64,000 bases of DNA from Clostridiales bacterium (GTDB lineage Bacteria > Bacillota > Clostridia > Oscillospirales > UBA644), in NCBI GenBank assembly GCA_016281915.1, contig JAEEJO010000045.1, positions 1-64,000 on the forward strand. The letters are read 5' to 3'. The first letter of the stretch is position 1. Each line of letters starts with the position of its first letter. The notes beneath the pieces are model-generated. The model was not told the DNA's origin. It searched no databases and was given only the letters and a program-made list of their open reading frames with translations. Positions 23,214-30,844 of the stretch are shown one piece after another. The translations under genes were made by a program, and so were the position numbers.

Positions 23214-23242
23214 TTGACAAAACATATAATTTGTGATATTAT
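23214..23242 (+). promoter_or_regulatory. Promoter of the aminotransferase-trpS unit
   Basis: TTGACA (23214-23219), 17-nt spacer, TATTAT (23237-23242). It is divergent from the promoter at 23172-23200, with only 13 nt between the two -35 boxes. Confidence 0.75.
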
Positions 23243-23279
23243 ATAAAATTATAATAATACCCGTAAGGATTGAAATAAA

Positions 23280-24461
23280 ATGATTTTTTCAGATAATATT
23301 TCAGGCGTCAAACCTTCTGCAATAAGAGAGATATTCAAGGTCCTCGGCGACCCTTCGATCATCTCCCTTGCAGGCGGAAACCCTGATCCCTCAACCTTTC
23401 CCGCGGACAAAATGGCTGTGATAGCCAATGAACTTCTGACAAAAAATCCGACCGCGGCTTTGCAATACGGCATCACGGAAGGATACGCGCCTCTGCGCGA
23501 ACAGCTCGCGGCAAGACTGGAAAGCAGATTCGGTATTAAAAGAGCCGGCAACACCGTGCTCGTTGTTACCGGAGGCCAGCAGGGCATAGACCTCACAACA
23601 AAGGTCCTCTGCAATCCCGGTGACACCGTAATCTGCGAAGAACCGTCTTTTATCGGCGCGCTGAACTGTTTTCGCACATACGGCACAAAGCTCAGAGGCG
23701 TACCGATGCAGGATGACGGTATAGACACTCAGGAGCTTGAAAAGGCGCTGAAAGAAGAGAAACGCGCGAAACTCATTTATCTGATTCCCACGTTCCAGAA
23801 CCCGATGGGCGTAACGATGTCTGCGGAAAAGAGAAAAAAGGTTTATGAACTTGCGGTAAAATACGGCGTTACGGTCCTCGAAGATAACCCGTACGGAGAG
23901 CTCAGATTTGCAGGCGATGATATCCTGCCCATAAAAGCGCTTGACGACAAAGGAACGGTCGTTTATTGCGGCTCTTTTTCAAAGGTTCTTTCCCCCGGTA
24001 TACGTATAGGTTTCGTTTCCGCTCCCGAGGAGATAGCCAAAAAACTCGTCGTTGCAAAACAGGTAACGGATGTTCATACCAATATCTTCTGGCAGATGCT
24101 TATTTCACAGTTTCTTGACAGATATGATATAGACGAACATATAAACAGGATCAAGGCGATATACAAAACAAAATGCAGCTGCATCACGTCTGCGCTCGAT
24201 AAATATATCCCGGCGGACCGCTTCTGGCGCTCGTCTCCCGAGGGCGGTATCTTCATCTATGCACGCTTTTTCGGAGAAGACGCGGGAGAGCTGAGCAAAA
24301 AGCTCGTGGAAAGAAAAGTTGCTGTCGTTCCCGGAACCGCATTCCAGACAGACGAAAATGCAAAAACGGAATACGTCCGTCTCAACTACTCGATGCCTAC
24401 TTGCGAAAATATCGAACGCGCTGTTAAAACGATAGGAGATTATCTTAATGGAAAACGTTAA
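23280..24461 (+). CDS. PLP-dependent aminotransferase (LysN / 2-aminoadipate type)
   Basis: The 393-residue class I/II aminotransferase has SLAGGNPDPSTFP at the N-terminus, VTGGQQGIDL at the cofactor phosphate site, PTFQNPMGVTM, and the Schiff-base Lys in GSFSKVLSPGIRIGF. This is the MocR/LysN-like subgroup that acts on 2-aminoadipate or aromatic and branched amino acids; the substrate cannot be fixed. Its 3' end overlaps trpS by 14 nt, so the two are cotranscribed. Confidence 0.88.
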   Translation: MIFSDNISGVKPSAIREIFKVLGDPSIISLAGGNPDPSTFPADKMAVIANELLTKNPTAALQYGITEGYAPLREQLAARLESRFGIKRAGNTVLVVTGGQQGIDLTTKVLCNPGDTVICEEPSFIGALNCFRTYGTKLRGVPMQDDGIDTQELEKALKEEKRAKLIYLIPTFQNPMGVTMSAEKRKKVYELAVKYGVTVLEDNPYGELRFAGDDILPIKALDDKGTVVYCGSFSKVLSPGIRIGFVSAPEEIAKKLVVAKQVTDVHTNIFWQMLISQFLDRYDIDEHINRIKAIYKTKCSCITSALDKYIPADRFWRSSPEGGIFIYARFFGEDAGELSKKLVERKVAVVPGTAFQTDENAKTEYVRLNYSMPTCENIERAVKTIGDYLNGKR

Positions 24462-25446
24462 AAAAACGATTCTCAGCGGTATCAAGCCGACCGGAAATCT
24501 TAACATAGGCGGTTATCTTGGAGCCGTAAAAAACTGGATAAAAATGCAGGATGACTATAACTGCCTTTACTGTATTGCCGACCTTCACTCTCTTACCATA
24601 CGCATAGATCCCTCCGTTCTGAGAAAGAATTCTATTGAGCTCTTTGCGCTCTATCTTGCATGCGGGCTCGATCCCGAAAAGAACACCATCTTTTTCCAGA
24701 GCCACGTTACTCAGCATGCCGAGCTTGCATGGGTGCTTGACTGCTATACGATGTTCGGCGAACTTTCAAGAATGACTCAGTTCAAAGATAAATCCGCAAA
24801 AAACGCGGAAAATATAAATGCAGGTCTTTTCACCTATCCCGTGCTTATGGCTGCCGATATCCTTCTTTATCAGGCAAACCTTGTTCCGGTAGGCGAGGAT
24901 CAGACTCAGCACGTTGAGATATGCAGGGATATCGCAAACAGATTCAACGGCGTTTACGGTGAAGTATTCACCCTTCCCGAAGCGTATACTCCGAAAGTAG
25001 GCGCGAGAGTAAAATCTCTTACAAATCCTTCTGCCAAAATGTCAAAGAGCGATGACGACGATAACGGAACGGTAAATCTGCTTGATCCCCGGGACGTTGT
25101 CATCCGCAAATTCCGCAAAGCCGTAACAGACAGCGAAGCGTGTGTCCGCTATGCTCCCGGAAAAGACGGAATAAACAATCTCATGTCCATCTATTCGGCT
25201 GTTACCGGAAAATCTTTTGAGGATATCGAGAAGGAATTTGACGGCAAAGGCTACGGCGATTTCAAGCTTGCCGTCGGCGAGGCCGTTTCGGATATGCTTG
25301 CGGGAATACAGGATAAATATAAAGTCTATACTTCCGACAGGGCTCAGCTCGAAGCGATTTACAGACAAGGAGCAGACAGGGCGAGATATATCGCGAACAA
25401 AACGCTTACCAAGGTTTACAAAAAAGTCGGGCTGATCGCAAAATGA
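24448..25446 (+). CDS. trpS: Tryptophanyl-tRNA synthetase
   Basis: The 332-residue class I synthetase has a HIGH-type signature, GIKPTGNLNIGGYLGA, and a KMSKS loop, AKMSKSDDD. It charges tRNA-Trp in the cytosol. It begins inside the end of the aminotransferase gene. There is no room for a T-box leader, so expression probably follows the upstream promoter. The stop overlaps the next gene's start (ATGA). Confidence 0.96.
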   Translation: MENVKKTILSGIKPTGNLNIGGYLGAVKNWIKMQDDYNCLYCIADLHSLTIRIDPSVLRKNSIELFALYLACGLDPEKNTIFFQSHVTQHAELAWVLDCYTMFGELSRMTQFKDKSAKNAENINAGLFTYPVLMAADILLYQANLVPVGEDQTQHVEICRDIANRFNGVYGEVFTLPEAYTPKVGARVKSLTNPSAKMSKSDDDDNGTVNLLDPRDVVIRKFRKAVTDSEACVRYAPGKDGINNLMSIYSAVTGKSFEDIEKEFDGKGYGDFKLAVGEAVSDMLAGIQDKYKVYTSDRAQLEAIYRQGADRARYIANKTLTKVYKKVGLIAK

Positions 25447-25892
25447 AAGCCCCTAAGCCGGATAAAAACGGCAATTTCGTTTTCAGACAGTCTGCCGTAA
25501 AAACAGTCCCTCTTCTGACGGTTGCCGTTCTTTCAGTTCTGATCGCCGTGTTTTCTTTGATATCTCTGATCAACGGCAGCTATATCAGCCTGACAGAAGC
25601 GGTCGTGCGCATCGCATTGTGCGTCCTGCTTTTTGTTGTTTCACTGCTGATGATCATAAAAAGCCCCGTATATGTTATCACGAATGAAAAAGTGCTGCTT
25701 TACGGCAAGTGGGAAATTCTTTTTTCCGATATAGAAAGCGTAGATCTTCACGATAATTTCCTCGGAATGCTCGAGATCAAGGCATCAACGGGCGTTTTTA
25801 CGGTGTTTTCACACGATATTTCATGCCCGATAAAGGTTTTCAGCGAAATTCTGACAGAAAGGATAACCGTATATGAACAACGAAACGCTTAA
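25443..25892 (+). CDS. Small membrane protein with PH-like C-terminal domain (copy 1)
   Basis: This 149-residue protein has two membrane helices (about 20-45 and 52-78) followed by a beta-rich segment with VYVITNEKVLLYGKWEILFSDIESVDL, which resembles bacterial PH-like domains. No known family was assigned. It overlaps trpS by 4 nt and the next gene by 20 nt. The next gene has the same layout, suggesting an ancient duplication or a heteromeric pair. Confidence 0.7.
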   Translation: MKAPKPDKNGNFVFRQSAVKTVPLLTVAVLSVLIAVFSLISLINGSYISLTEAVVRIALCVLLFVVSLLMIIKSPVYVITNEKVLLYGKWEILFSDIESVDLHDNFLGMLEIKASTGVFTVFSHDISCPIKVFSEILTERITVYEQRNA

Positions 25893-26328
25893 TGTTTACC
25901 GTCCCAAACTCAGAAATGCCTTCTGGGCTGCGGGCTTTCTGCTGCTTTCGGTTCCCGCGCTTATTCTTCTTATTTATACGCCCTCCTTTCCTACTGAAAC
26001 TCTTGCAGAAAAAATAATCAATATCGTTCTTTTCATATTGTCATGGATGCTTTTTGCGATGAGCCTTTTTTCCGCTCTTCACTGCTTTCGCAATATCTTT
26101 TCGAGCCCTTCCGTAGTGTTGACAAACGAAAAACTGTGGGTCATGCGAAAGGGAGAGATTGCCGTAAGCGATATTGATACCGAAAAAACGGACGTCAGAA
26201 ATAATTCTGTTACCTTTTACGGCAAAAACGGCGAGGAGCTGACCGTGAAAAGCAGAATGATATCAATGCCTGTCGGAACTCTTGCATATGCGGTCAAGCT
26301 CAGGGCAGAGCTTATAAAAGAGCAGTAA
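25873..26328 (+). CDS. Small membrane protein with PH-like C-terminal domain (copy 2)
   Basis: A 151-residue protein with the same plan as its upstream neighbour: two helices, then VVLTNEKLWVMRKGEIAVSDIDTE and a short beta-rich domain ending with a helix. Sequence identity to copy 1 is low, but the order of parts and the LTNEK segment match. It overlaps copy 1 by 20 nt, so the products are probably made in step. Function is unknown. Confidence 0.7.
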   Translation: MNNETLNVYRPKLRNAFWAAGFLLLSVPALILLIYTPSFPTETLAEKIINIVLFILSWMLFAMSLFSALHCFRNIFSSPSVVLTNEKLWVMRKGEIAVSDIDTEKTDVRNNSVTFYGKNGEELTVKSRMISMPVGTLAYAVKLRAELIKEQ

Positions 26329-26346
26329 TCATTCAGGGGTGGTGTT

Positions 26347-26943
26347 ATGAAGATCCTGCTTACAGGTTTTGAACCGTTCGGCGGCGAAGAGGTAAATCCG
26401 TCGTGGCTTTCGGTTGAAGAAGTCGCAAGAAAAGCGGATTTTGCCGTTATAACGCCGCTCCTTCTTCCCGTTGAATATTTTTCATCCGTCGAGAAAGCTG
26501 TAAAGGCCATCACCATTATATCTCCTGATGTAGTCCTGTCTGTCGGTCAGGCGGGCGGGAGAGCGTGCGTCAGTTTTGAAAATACCGCAGTTAATATCTC
26601 AGACAGCGACACACCCGATAATTCCGGAAAGATCCTTCATTCCGTCAACTGTGAAAACGGACCGGAAAAGCTTTTTTCCACGCTTCCGCTTCGGGATATG
26701 GTAGACGCGGTAAATGCAAAGGGGCTTCCGGCATATATCTCGCAAAACGCGGGAAGGTTCGTTTGCAACCATGTTTTTTACGGTATTCTTAAGCATATTT
26801 CAGATAACAGACTGAATATAAAAGCGGGATTTGCGCACGTTCCGTTTATCCCCGCACAAACGGTCTCAAAACCCGAAAGACCGTCGATGTCTCTTGAAAA
26901 CATAACCGAAACACTTATTGCGGCGCTGTCGGCGCTGAATTGA
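26347..26943 (+). CDS. pcp: Pyroglutamyl-peptidase I
   Basis: The 198-residue cysteine peptidase removes N-terminal pyroglutamate from peptides in the cytosol. LLTGFEPFGG opens the protein. The catalytic triad is visible: Glu79 in SFENTAVN, Cys140 in GRFVCNHVFY, and His164 in GFAHVPFIP. The length is slightly short for the family. A GGTGGTG site precedes the ATG, and endonuclease IV follows 13 nt later. Confidence 0.92.
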   Translation: MKILLTGFEPFGGEEVNPSWLSVEEVARKADFAVITPLLLPVEYFSSVEKAVKAITIISPDVVLSVGQAGGRACVSFENTAVNISDSDTPDNSGKILHSVNCENGPEKLFSTLPLRDMVDAVNAKGLPAYISQNAGRFVCNHVFYGILKHISDNRLNIKAGFAHVPFIPAQTVSKPERPSMSLENITETLIAALSALN

Positions 26944-26956
26944 CACAGGAGGAAAA

Positions 26957-27793
26957 ATGTTTACGATAGGCTGCCATCTTTCCGCTTCGGAAGGATTTCT
27001 CTCTATGGCAAAAACGTCTCTTGCAATTGGCGGTAATACGTTTCAGTATTTTTCAAGAAATCCGAGAGGCAGTAAAGCGCGTCCCCTTGACAGAGATGAT
27101 ATAGACCGTTTTAATGCTTTTTCGGCAGAAAACGGAATAGAAAAAATTCTCTGTCACGCTCCTTATACCATGAATGCCTGCTCGTCAGATCCCGGTCTGC
27201 GCGATCTTGCAAAAGAGATGATGGCGGACGATCTTTCCCGTCTTTCATACATACCCGGCGCAATGTATAATTTCCATCCGGGCAGTCATACGGGACAGGG
27301 CATTGAAACGGGCATAAATGAAATTGCAGACGTTCTCAACACCGTCCTTACCGCGGATATCAATACTCCCGTTTTGCTCGAAACCATGGCGGGCAAAGGC
27401 TCCGAAGTAGGGTCAAGGTTTGAGGAGATCGCTTTGATAATTGAAAAAACGGATCTTTGCGACAAGCTCGGGGTATGTCTCGATACGTGCCATGTCAGCG
27501 ATGCGGGATACGATATCTCTGCAGACCTTGACGGAGTTCTTGATGAATTTGACAGGATAATCGGTCTTGAAAGGCTTTACGCCGTTCATCTTAACGACAG
27601 CATGAATCCTGTGGGGGCTCATAAAGACAGGCATCAGAAAATCGGCGAGGGCACGCTCGGAAAAGAAACGTTTGAAAAAATCATAAATAACAAAAGGCTT
27701 CGCGGACTCCCGTTTTTCCTCGAAACTCCTAACGAGCTTGACGGTTACGCGAATGAAATAAAGCTTCTGAAATCTCTTCGACTCGAAGATTGA
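26957..27793 (+). CDS. nfo: Deoxyribonuclease IV (endonuclease IV)
   Basis: This 278-residue TIM-barrel enzyme cuts DNA at abasic sites. The metal-ligand motifs are in order: GCHLSASEG, NFHPGSHTG, LLETMAGKG, CLDTCHVSDAGYD, HLNDS, and DRHQKIGEGTLG. All expected zinc ligands are present. It follows pcp by 13 nt with an AGGAGG site, and an aldolase gene comes next, so it sits in a general housekeeping run. Confidence 0.95.
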   Translation: MFTIGCHLSASEGFLSMAKTSLAIGGNTFQYFSRNPRGSKARPLDRDDIDRFNAFSAENGIEKILCHAPYTMNACSSDPGLRDLAKEMMADDLSRLSYIPGAMYNFHPGSHTGQGIETGINEIADVLNTVLTADINTPVLLETMAGKGSEVGSRFEEIALIIEKTDLCDKLGVCLDTCHVSDAGYDISADLDGVLDEFDRIIGLERLYAVHLNDSMNPVGAHKDRHQKIGEGTLGKETFEKIINNKRLRGLPFFLETPNELDGYANEIKLLKSLRLED

Positions 27794-27824
27794 AATATTT
27801 AATTGAAAAAGGTGTAGTTTCCCC

Positions 27825-28517
27825 ATGATGTACATTATTGACAGCGCAAATCTCGATAAGATAAGAGAATGCGTTGAGTTTTATCCAGTTGCCGGAGTAA
27901 CGACAAATCCGACGATCATTTCAAGAGAGAAAACCGATTTTATCTCTCTTATAAAAAGCATACGCGAGATCATCGGACCTGACAGAATGCTCCACATACA
28001 GGCAACGTCACACGACGCTGAAGGAATAATCAAAGAGGCGGTTGCCCTTCAGGGGATAGTAGGAGGCGATTTCTATATCAAAATACCCGTAAATCCCGAA
28101 GGACTCAAAGCAACCATGGCTCTCAAGAAAATGGGCATAAAAGTAACCGAAACGGCTATCTTTACCCAGCAGCAGGCAATGCTTTCCGCAATTGCGGGAG
28201 CTGATTTTGTTGCGCCTTACGTAAACCGCCTTGACAACATCGTATCAGACGGCGTACACGTAGTAGGTGAGATCGTTGATATGTTCAAGGTCCACGACAT
28301 CAAAACAAAGGTTCTTGCCGCAAGCTTCAAAACAGTTGAACAGATACATAAAATCGCCATGGTCGGCGCGCAGGCGGTCACTATCAGCACCGATCTTTTC
28401 CAGACGCTTACATATCATCCCCTCACACAGTATGCAATAGACGATTTTATCGCAGACTGGGAGTCCGTTTACGGCAAGGTCAATATTCTTCAGATCATCG
28501 AAGGTCAGAAGGAATAA
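27825..28517 (+). CDS. Transaldolase-family / fructose-6-phosphate aldolase-like protein
   Basis: The 230-residue barrel protein has the small-transaldolase pattern, IDSANL, GVTTNPTI, and the Schiff-base Lys86 in FYIKIPV, with GADFVAPYVNRLDN later. Family members act as transaldolases or fructose-6-phosphate aldolases; the two are hard to separate by eye. It would fit with the split transketolase of this window in sugar phosphate exchange. A strong terminator follows at 28556-28597. Confidence 0.88.
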   Translation: MMYIIDSANLDKIRECVEFYPVAGVTTNPTIISREKTDFISLIKSIREIIGPDRMLHIQATSHDAEGIIKEAVALQGIVGGDFYIKIPVNPEGLKATMALKKMGIKVTETAIFTQQQAMLSAIAGADFVAPYVNRLDNIVSDGVHVVGEIVDMFKVHDIKTKVLAASFKTVEQIHKIAMVGAQAVTISTDLFQTLTYHPLTQYAIDDFIADWESVYGKVNILQIIEGQKE

Positions 28518-28555
28518 CAAAACATTTGCATTTCTGTCTGTCTATAAAACAAATC

Positions 28556-28597
28556 GGCTATATCGGGTATCTTTTCCGATATAGCCTCTTTATTTTT
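28556..28597 (+). terminator. Terminator of the trpS-aldolase run
   Basis: GGCTATATCGG (28556-28566) pairs perfectly with CCGATATAGCC (28576-28586), followed by a T-rich tail. Confidence 0.9.
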
Positions 28598-28607
28598 GAA
28601 TTTGTGG

Positions 28608-28636
28608 TTGACATACTGCCGCAAATCAGCTATAAT
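28608..28636 (+). promoter_or_regulatory. Perfect sigma-A promoter
   Basis: TTGACA (28608-28613), 17-nt spacer, TATAAT (28631-28636), 20 nt before the ATG of the zinc-ribbon gene. Confidence 0.85.
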
Positions 28637-28656
28637 ATCAAAAAGGGGTGTAGATA

Positions 28657-29181
28657 ATGAAAATTTGCAGCTATTGTGGCCATGAGTGTAAAGACAGCGA
28701 GTCTTTCTGCGAATCCTGCGGAGCAAATGAGTTTAAACATAAGTGCAACAATTGCGGAACTGTATTTGACAGCGGAAACTACTGCCCTCACTGCGGCGTA
28801 AAAGCGGGCAGCAAGGGGAAGACATGTCCCGAGTGCGGAACCGAATATTATACAAACGCCTGTCCTAACTGCGGCTATAATGGAAAAAGGTCAGACGAAG
28901 ACGAATATGAATACGAAGACGATGACAATGGCGGATACGTATACGGGCGCTCTTTCGTCGGTTGCGATAGTGACGTTCCGGAAGACGAAAAGACGTATGT
29001 CCCGCCAACAAAGAAAAAAAACAGTAATCTTGTTTGGTGGATTATAGGGTGGTTTTTTTTCTTTCCGATCCCTCTGACAATTATCATAGTGAAAAGCAAA
29101 AAACTTTCAAAAGCTGCAAAAGCCATTCTGTTGACACTTTTGTGGTTCATAATTCTTGTAGCAGGTTACGCTAACGGATAA
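28657..29181 (+). CDS. Zinc-ribbon membrane protein
   Basis: The 174-residue protein has four CxxC-type zinc-ribbon knuckles in the first 75 residues (CSYCG, CESCG, CNNCG, CPHCG, CPECG, CPNCG), an acidic linker at about 80-110, then two membrane helices near the C-terminus. The ribbons would lie in the cytoplasm. Such proteins may sense or tether partners at the membrane; no function is established. It is a single gene with its own promoter and terminator. Confidence 0.8.
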   Translation: MKICSYCGHECKDSESFCESCGANEFKHKCNNCGTVFDSGNYCPHCGVKAGSKGKTCPECGTEYYTNACPNCGYNGKRSDEDEYEYEDDDNGGYVYGRSFVGCDSDVPEDEKTYVPPTKKKNSNLVWWIIGWFFFFPIPLTIIIVKSKKLSKAAKAILLTLLWFIILVAGYANG

Positions 29182-29213
29182 AGCGCCTCAGATCAGAATA
29201 TATTTATAAAAAT

Positions 29214-29243
29214 GAAGTGTCCTTTAAAGGACCTTCTTTTTTT
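29214..29243 (+). terminator. Terminator of the zinc-ribbon gene
   Basis: GAAG-T-GTCC and GGAC-C-TTC arms close over TTTAAA, followed by a long T-run. Confidence 0.75.
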
Positions 29244-29252
29244 ATGCAAAAA

Positions 29253-29280
29253 TCCCTTCCGGGAAATATCTCGGAAGGGA
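29253..29280 (-). terminator. Terminator of the DUF1836 gene
   Basis: TCCCTTCCG (29253-29261) pairs with CGGAAGGGA (29272-29280). On the minus strand it is followed by ATTTTT. Confidence 0.8.
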
Positions 29281-29285
29281 GGATG

Positions 29286-29897
29286 CTATTTACTTTCTTT
29301 TTCCTTTGTTTTTTCTTTATCTTTATCTTTTTCTTCTTTTCCGGCATTATTGATTCTGTCAATTATCGCAGTCAGTTTACCCGAAACAGCTTTTTCCGAG
29401 TTGGCGGCTATGGTTGAAAGAAGAATAAAGTCTTCGATCATGATCTCGTTGGAGGAATCGCTGACCTCCATTGCCTTTTTAACGGTGCCGAGAAACGCCT
29501 TTTCCTGTTCTTCGCAAAAACGGTCGTATGCCTCTTCGATCGTGTGTTTGCTCATCTGATGATCGATCATTCGCGTTATTGCGTTTATGGGTATTACCTG
29601 TTTGAGAATGCATATTATAAGGATATATGCAAGATGTATCTTCGAGTATTTCTTTTTAACCGGCGCAGGGATAAGACCGAGCTTGACGTAATTGTTTATC
29701 ATTGACGGCGTTATCGTCTTGTTCCCTTCGTCATAAAAAACGCCGAGATATTTTTCCATAAGCGCAATTACCTGATCCATGTAAAGCTCTATTTCAGGCA
29801 ATTCGTTCCACCGCGGAATACGGTATTCGAGCATCTGGCTGCACCAGTCGGTTATCTGAGTGTCAAGATTGTTTTGTTTGCGTTCATTATCGTCCAT
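29286..29897 (-). CDS. DUF1836 protein with MerR-like helix-turn-helix
   Basis: This 203-residue protein contains IPRWNELPEIELYMDQVI and TITPSMINNYVKLGLI, the conserved DUF1836 core that looks like a MerR-type winged helix, so DNA binding is likely. The C-terminal part is helical and ends in a strongly charged Lys/Glu tail. Target and signal are unknown. The ATG at 29897 is preferred over the one at 29906 because GGAG sits about 10 nt before it. The gene stands alone between terminators. Confidence 0.8.
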   Translation of the reverse strand: MDDNERKQNNLDTQITDWCSQMLEYRIPRWNELPEIELYMDQVIALMEKYLGVFYDEGNKTITPSMINNYVKLGLIPAPVKKKYSKIHLAYILIICILKQVIPINAITRMIDHQMSKHTIEEAYDRFCEEQEKAFLGTVKKAMEVSDSSNEIMIEDFILLSTIAANSEKAVSGKLTAIIDRINNAGKEEKDKDKEKTKEKESK

Positions 29898-30016
29898 TTT
29901 CTTCATCTCCGAACTGATTTTGTATAATACTCAAACGATATACCATATTATAGCACATTTTTTTCTAAAATGGAAGATAGTTTGAAAATATTTCAAAAAC
30001 TTGTTATCCGCAACGC

Positions 30017-30045
30017 TTGACATATTTTGTGTAACGTGATATAAT
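30017..30045 (+). promoter_or_regulatory. Perfect sigma-A promoter
   Basis: TTGACA (30017-30022), 17-nt spacer, TATAAT (30040-30045), before the SGNH hydrolase gene. Confidence 0.85.
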
Positions 30046-30080
30046 AGTTTTGTAAACTAGATGAGGGAGGGGGAGAAACT

Positions 30081-30788
30081 ATGACCGCACGTCATGTCCT
30101 GAATATTTTCGGTGATTCGATAATGAAAGGTGTATTGCTTGACGACGATTCAAGAAAGTATGTTCTTTCTGCGAATGCTCCGGTTGACGAGGTAGCCAAA
30201 AACATAAATATAAACATAAACAACAGATCTGTTTTCGGTTGTACGGTAGTAAAAGGCGCAAAGCTGGTTTCTTCCGCTATTGAAAACGGAAGAGTAGGGG
30301 ACAACGGACTTGTTCTGATAGAATACGGCGGAAACGACTGCAATTTTGAATGGAAAAGCGTATCCGAGTTCCCTGATGAGATACATGATCCCGTGACTCC
30401 TCTCAGGCTGTTTGAAAATCTCTATCAGAACCTTATATCCGATATAAAAAAAGCCGGGATAACGCCGATTATTATGTCGTTGCCGCCTATTGAACCGACA
30501 AGATACCTTGCATGGATAACCAGGGACGGGCTTTCGGCACCGAATATTCTGAAGTGGCTCGGAGACGTTAATATGATATACCGTTTTCAGGAGCTGTATT
30601 CAGGCGCTATATCAAAAATAGCCTACAAGACCAATTCTTTCTTTATTGATGTCCGTTCGTATTTTCTCGATAAGCATAATTACGGCGATCTTCTGTGCAG
30701 CGACGGGATACATCCTAATAAGGAAGGGCAGAAGCTGATCGCGCAGGCAATGCTTGATTTTTGTAAGACAACACCCATACTTTCATAA
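30081..30788 (+). CDS. SGNH/GDSL hydrolase
   Basis: The 235-residue protein has the SGNH block pattern: GDSIMKG with nucleophile Ser13, EYGGNDCNF, and DGIHPNKEGQKL with the catalytic Asp and His. There is no signal peptide, so it acts in the cytosol as an esterase or lipase-like enzyme of unknown substrate. A GGGAGGGGG ribosome site precedes the ATG. It is a single-gene unit with its own promoter and a terminator shared with the topoisomerase operon. Confidence 0.88.
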   Translation: MTARHVLNIFGDSIMKGVLLDDDSRKYVLSANAPVDEVAKNINININNRSVFGCTVVKGAKLVSSAIENGRVGDNGLVLIEYGGNDCNFEWKSVSEFPDEIHDPVTPLRLFENLYQNLISDIKKAGITPIIMSLPPIEPTRYLAWITRDGLSAPNILKWLGDVNMIYRFQELYSGAISKIAYKTNSFFIDVRSYFLDKHNYGDLLCSDGIHPNKEGQKLIAQAMLDFCKTTPILS

Positions 30789-30794
30789 CTTTCT

Positions 30795-30833
30795 CCAAAA
30801 AGGGACGCTCCGAAAGGAGCGCCCCTTTTTTAT
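30795..30833. terminator. Bidirectional terminator
   Basis: AAAAGGG-A-CGCTCC pairs with GGAGCG-C-CCCTTTT around a GAAA loop. T-runs on both strands let it end the SGNH gene and the minus-strand smc-topoisomerase operon. Confidence 0.85.
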
Positions 30834-30844
30834 GCAAAACGGTA

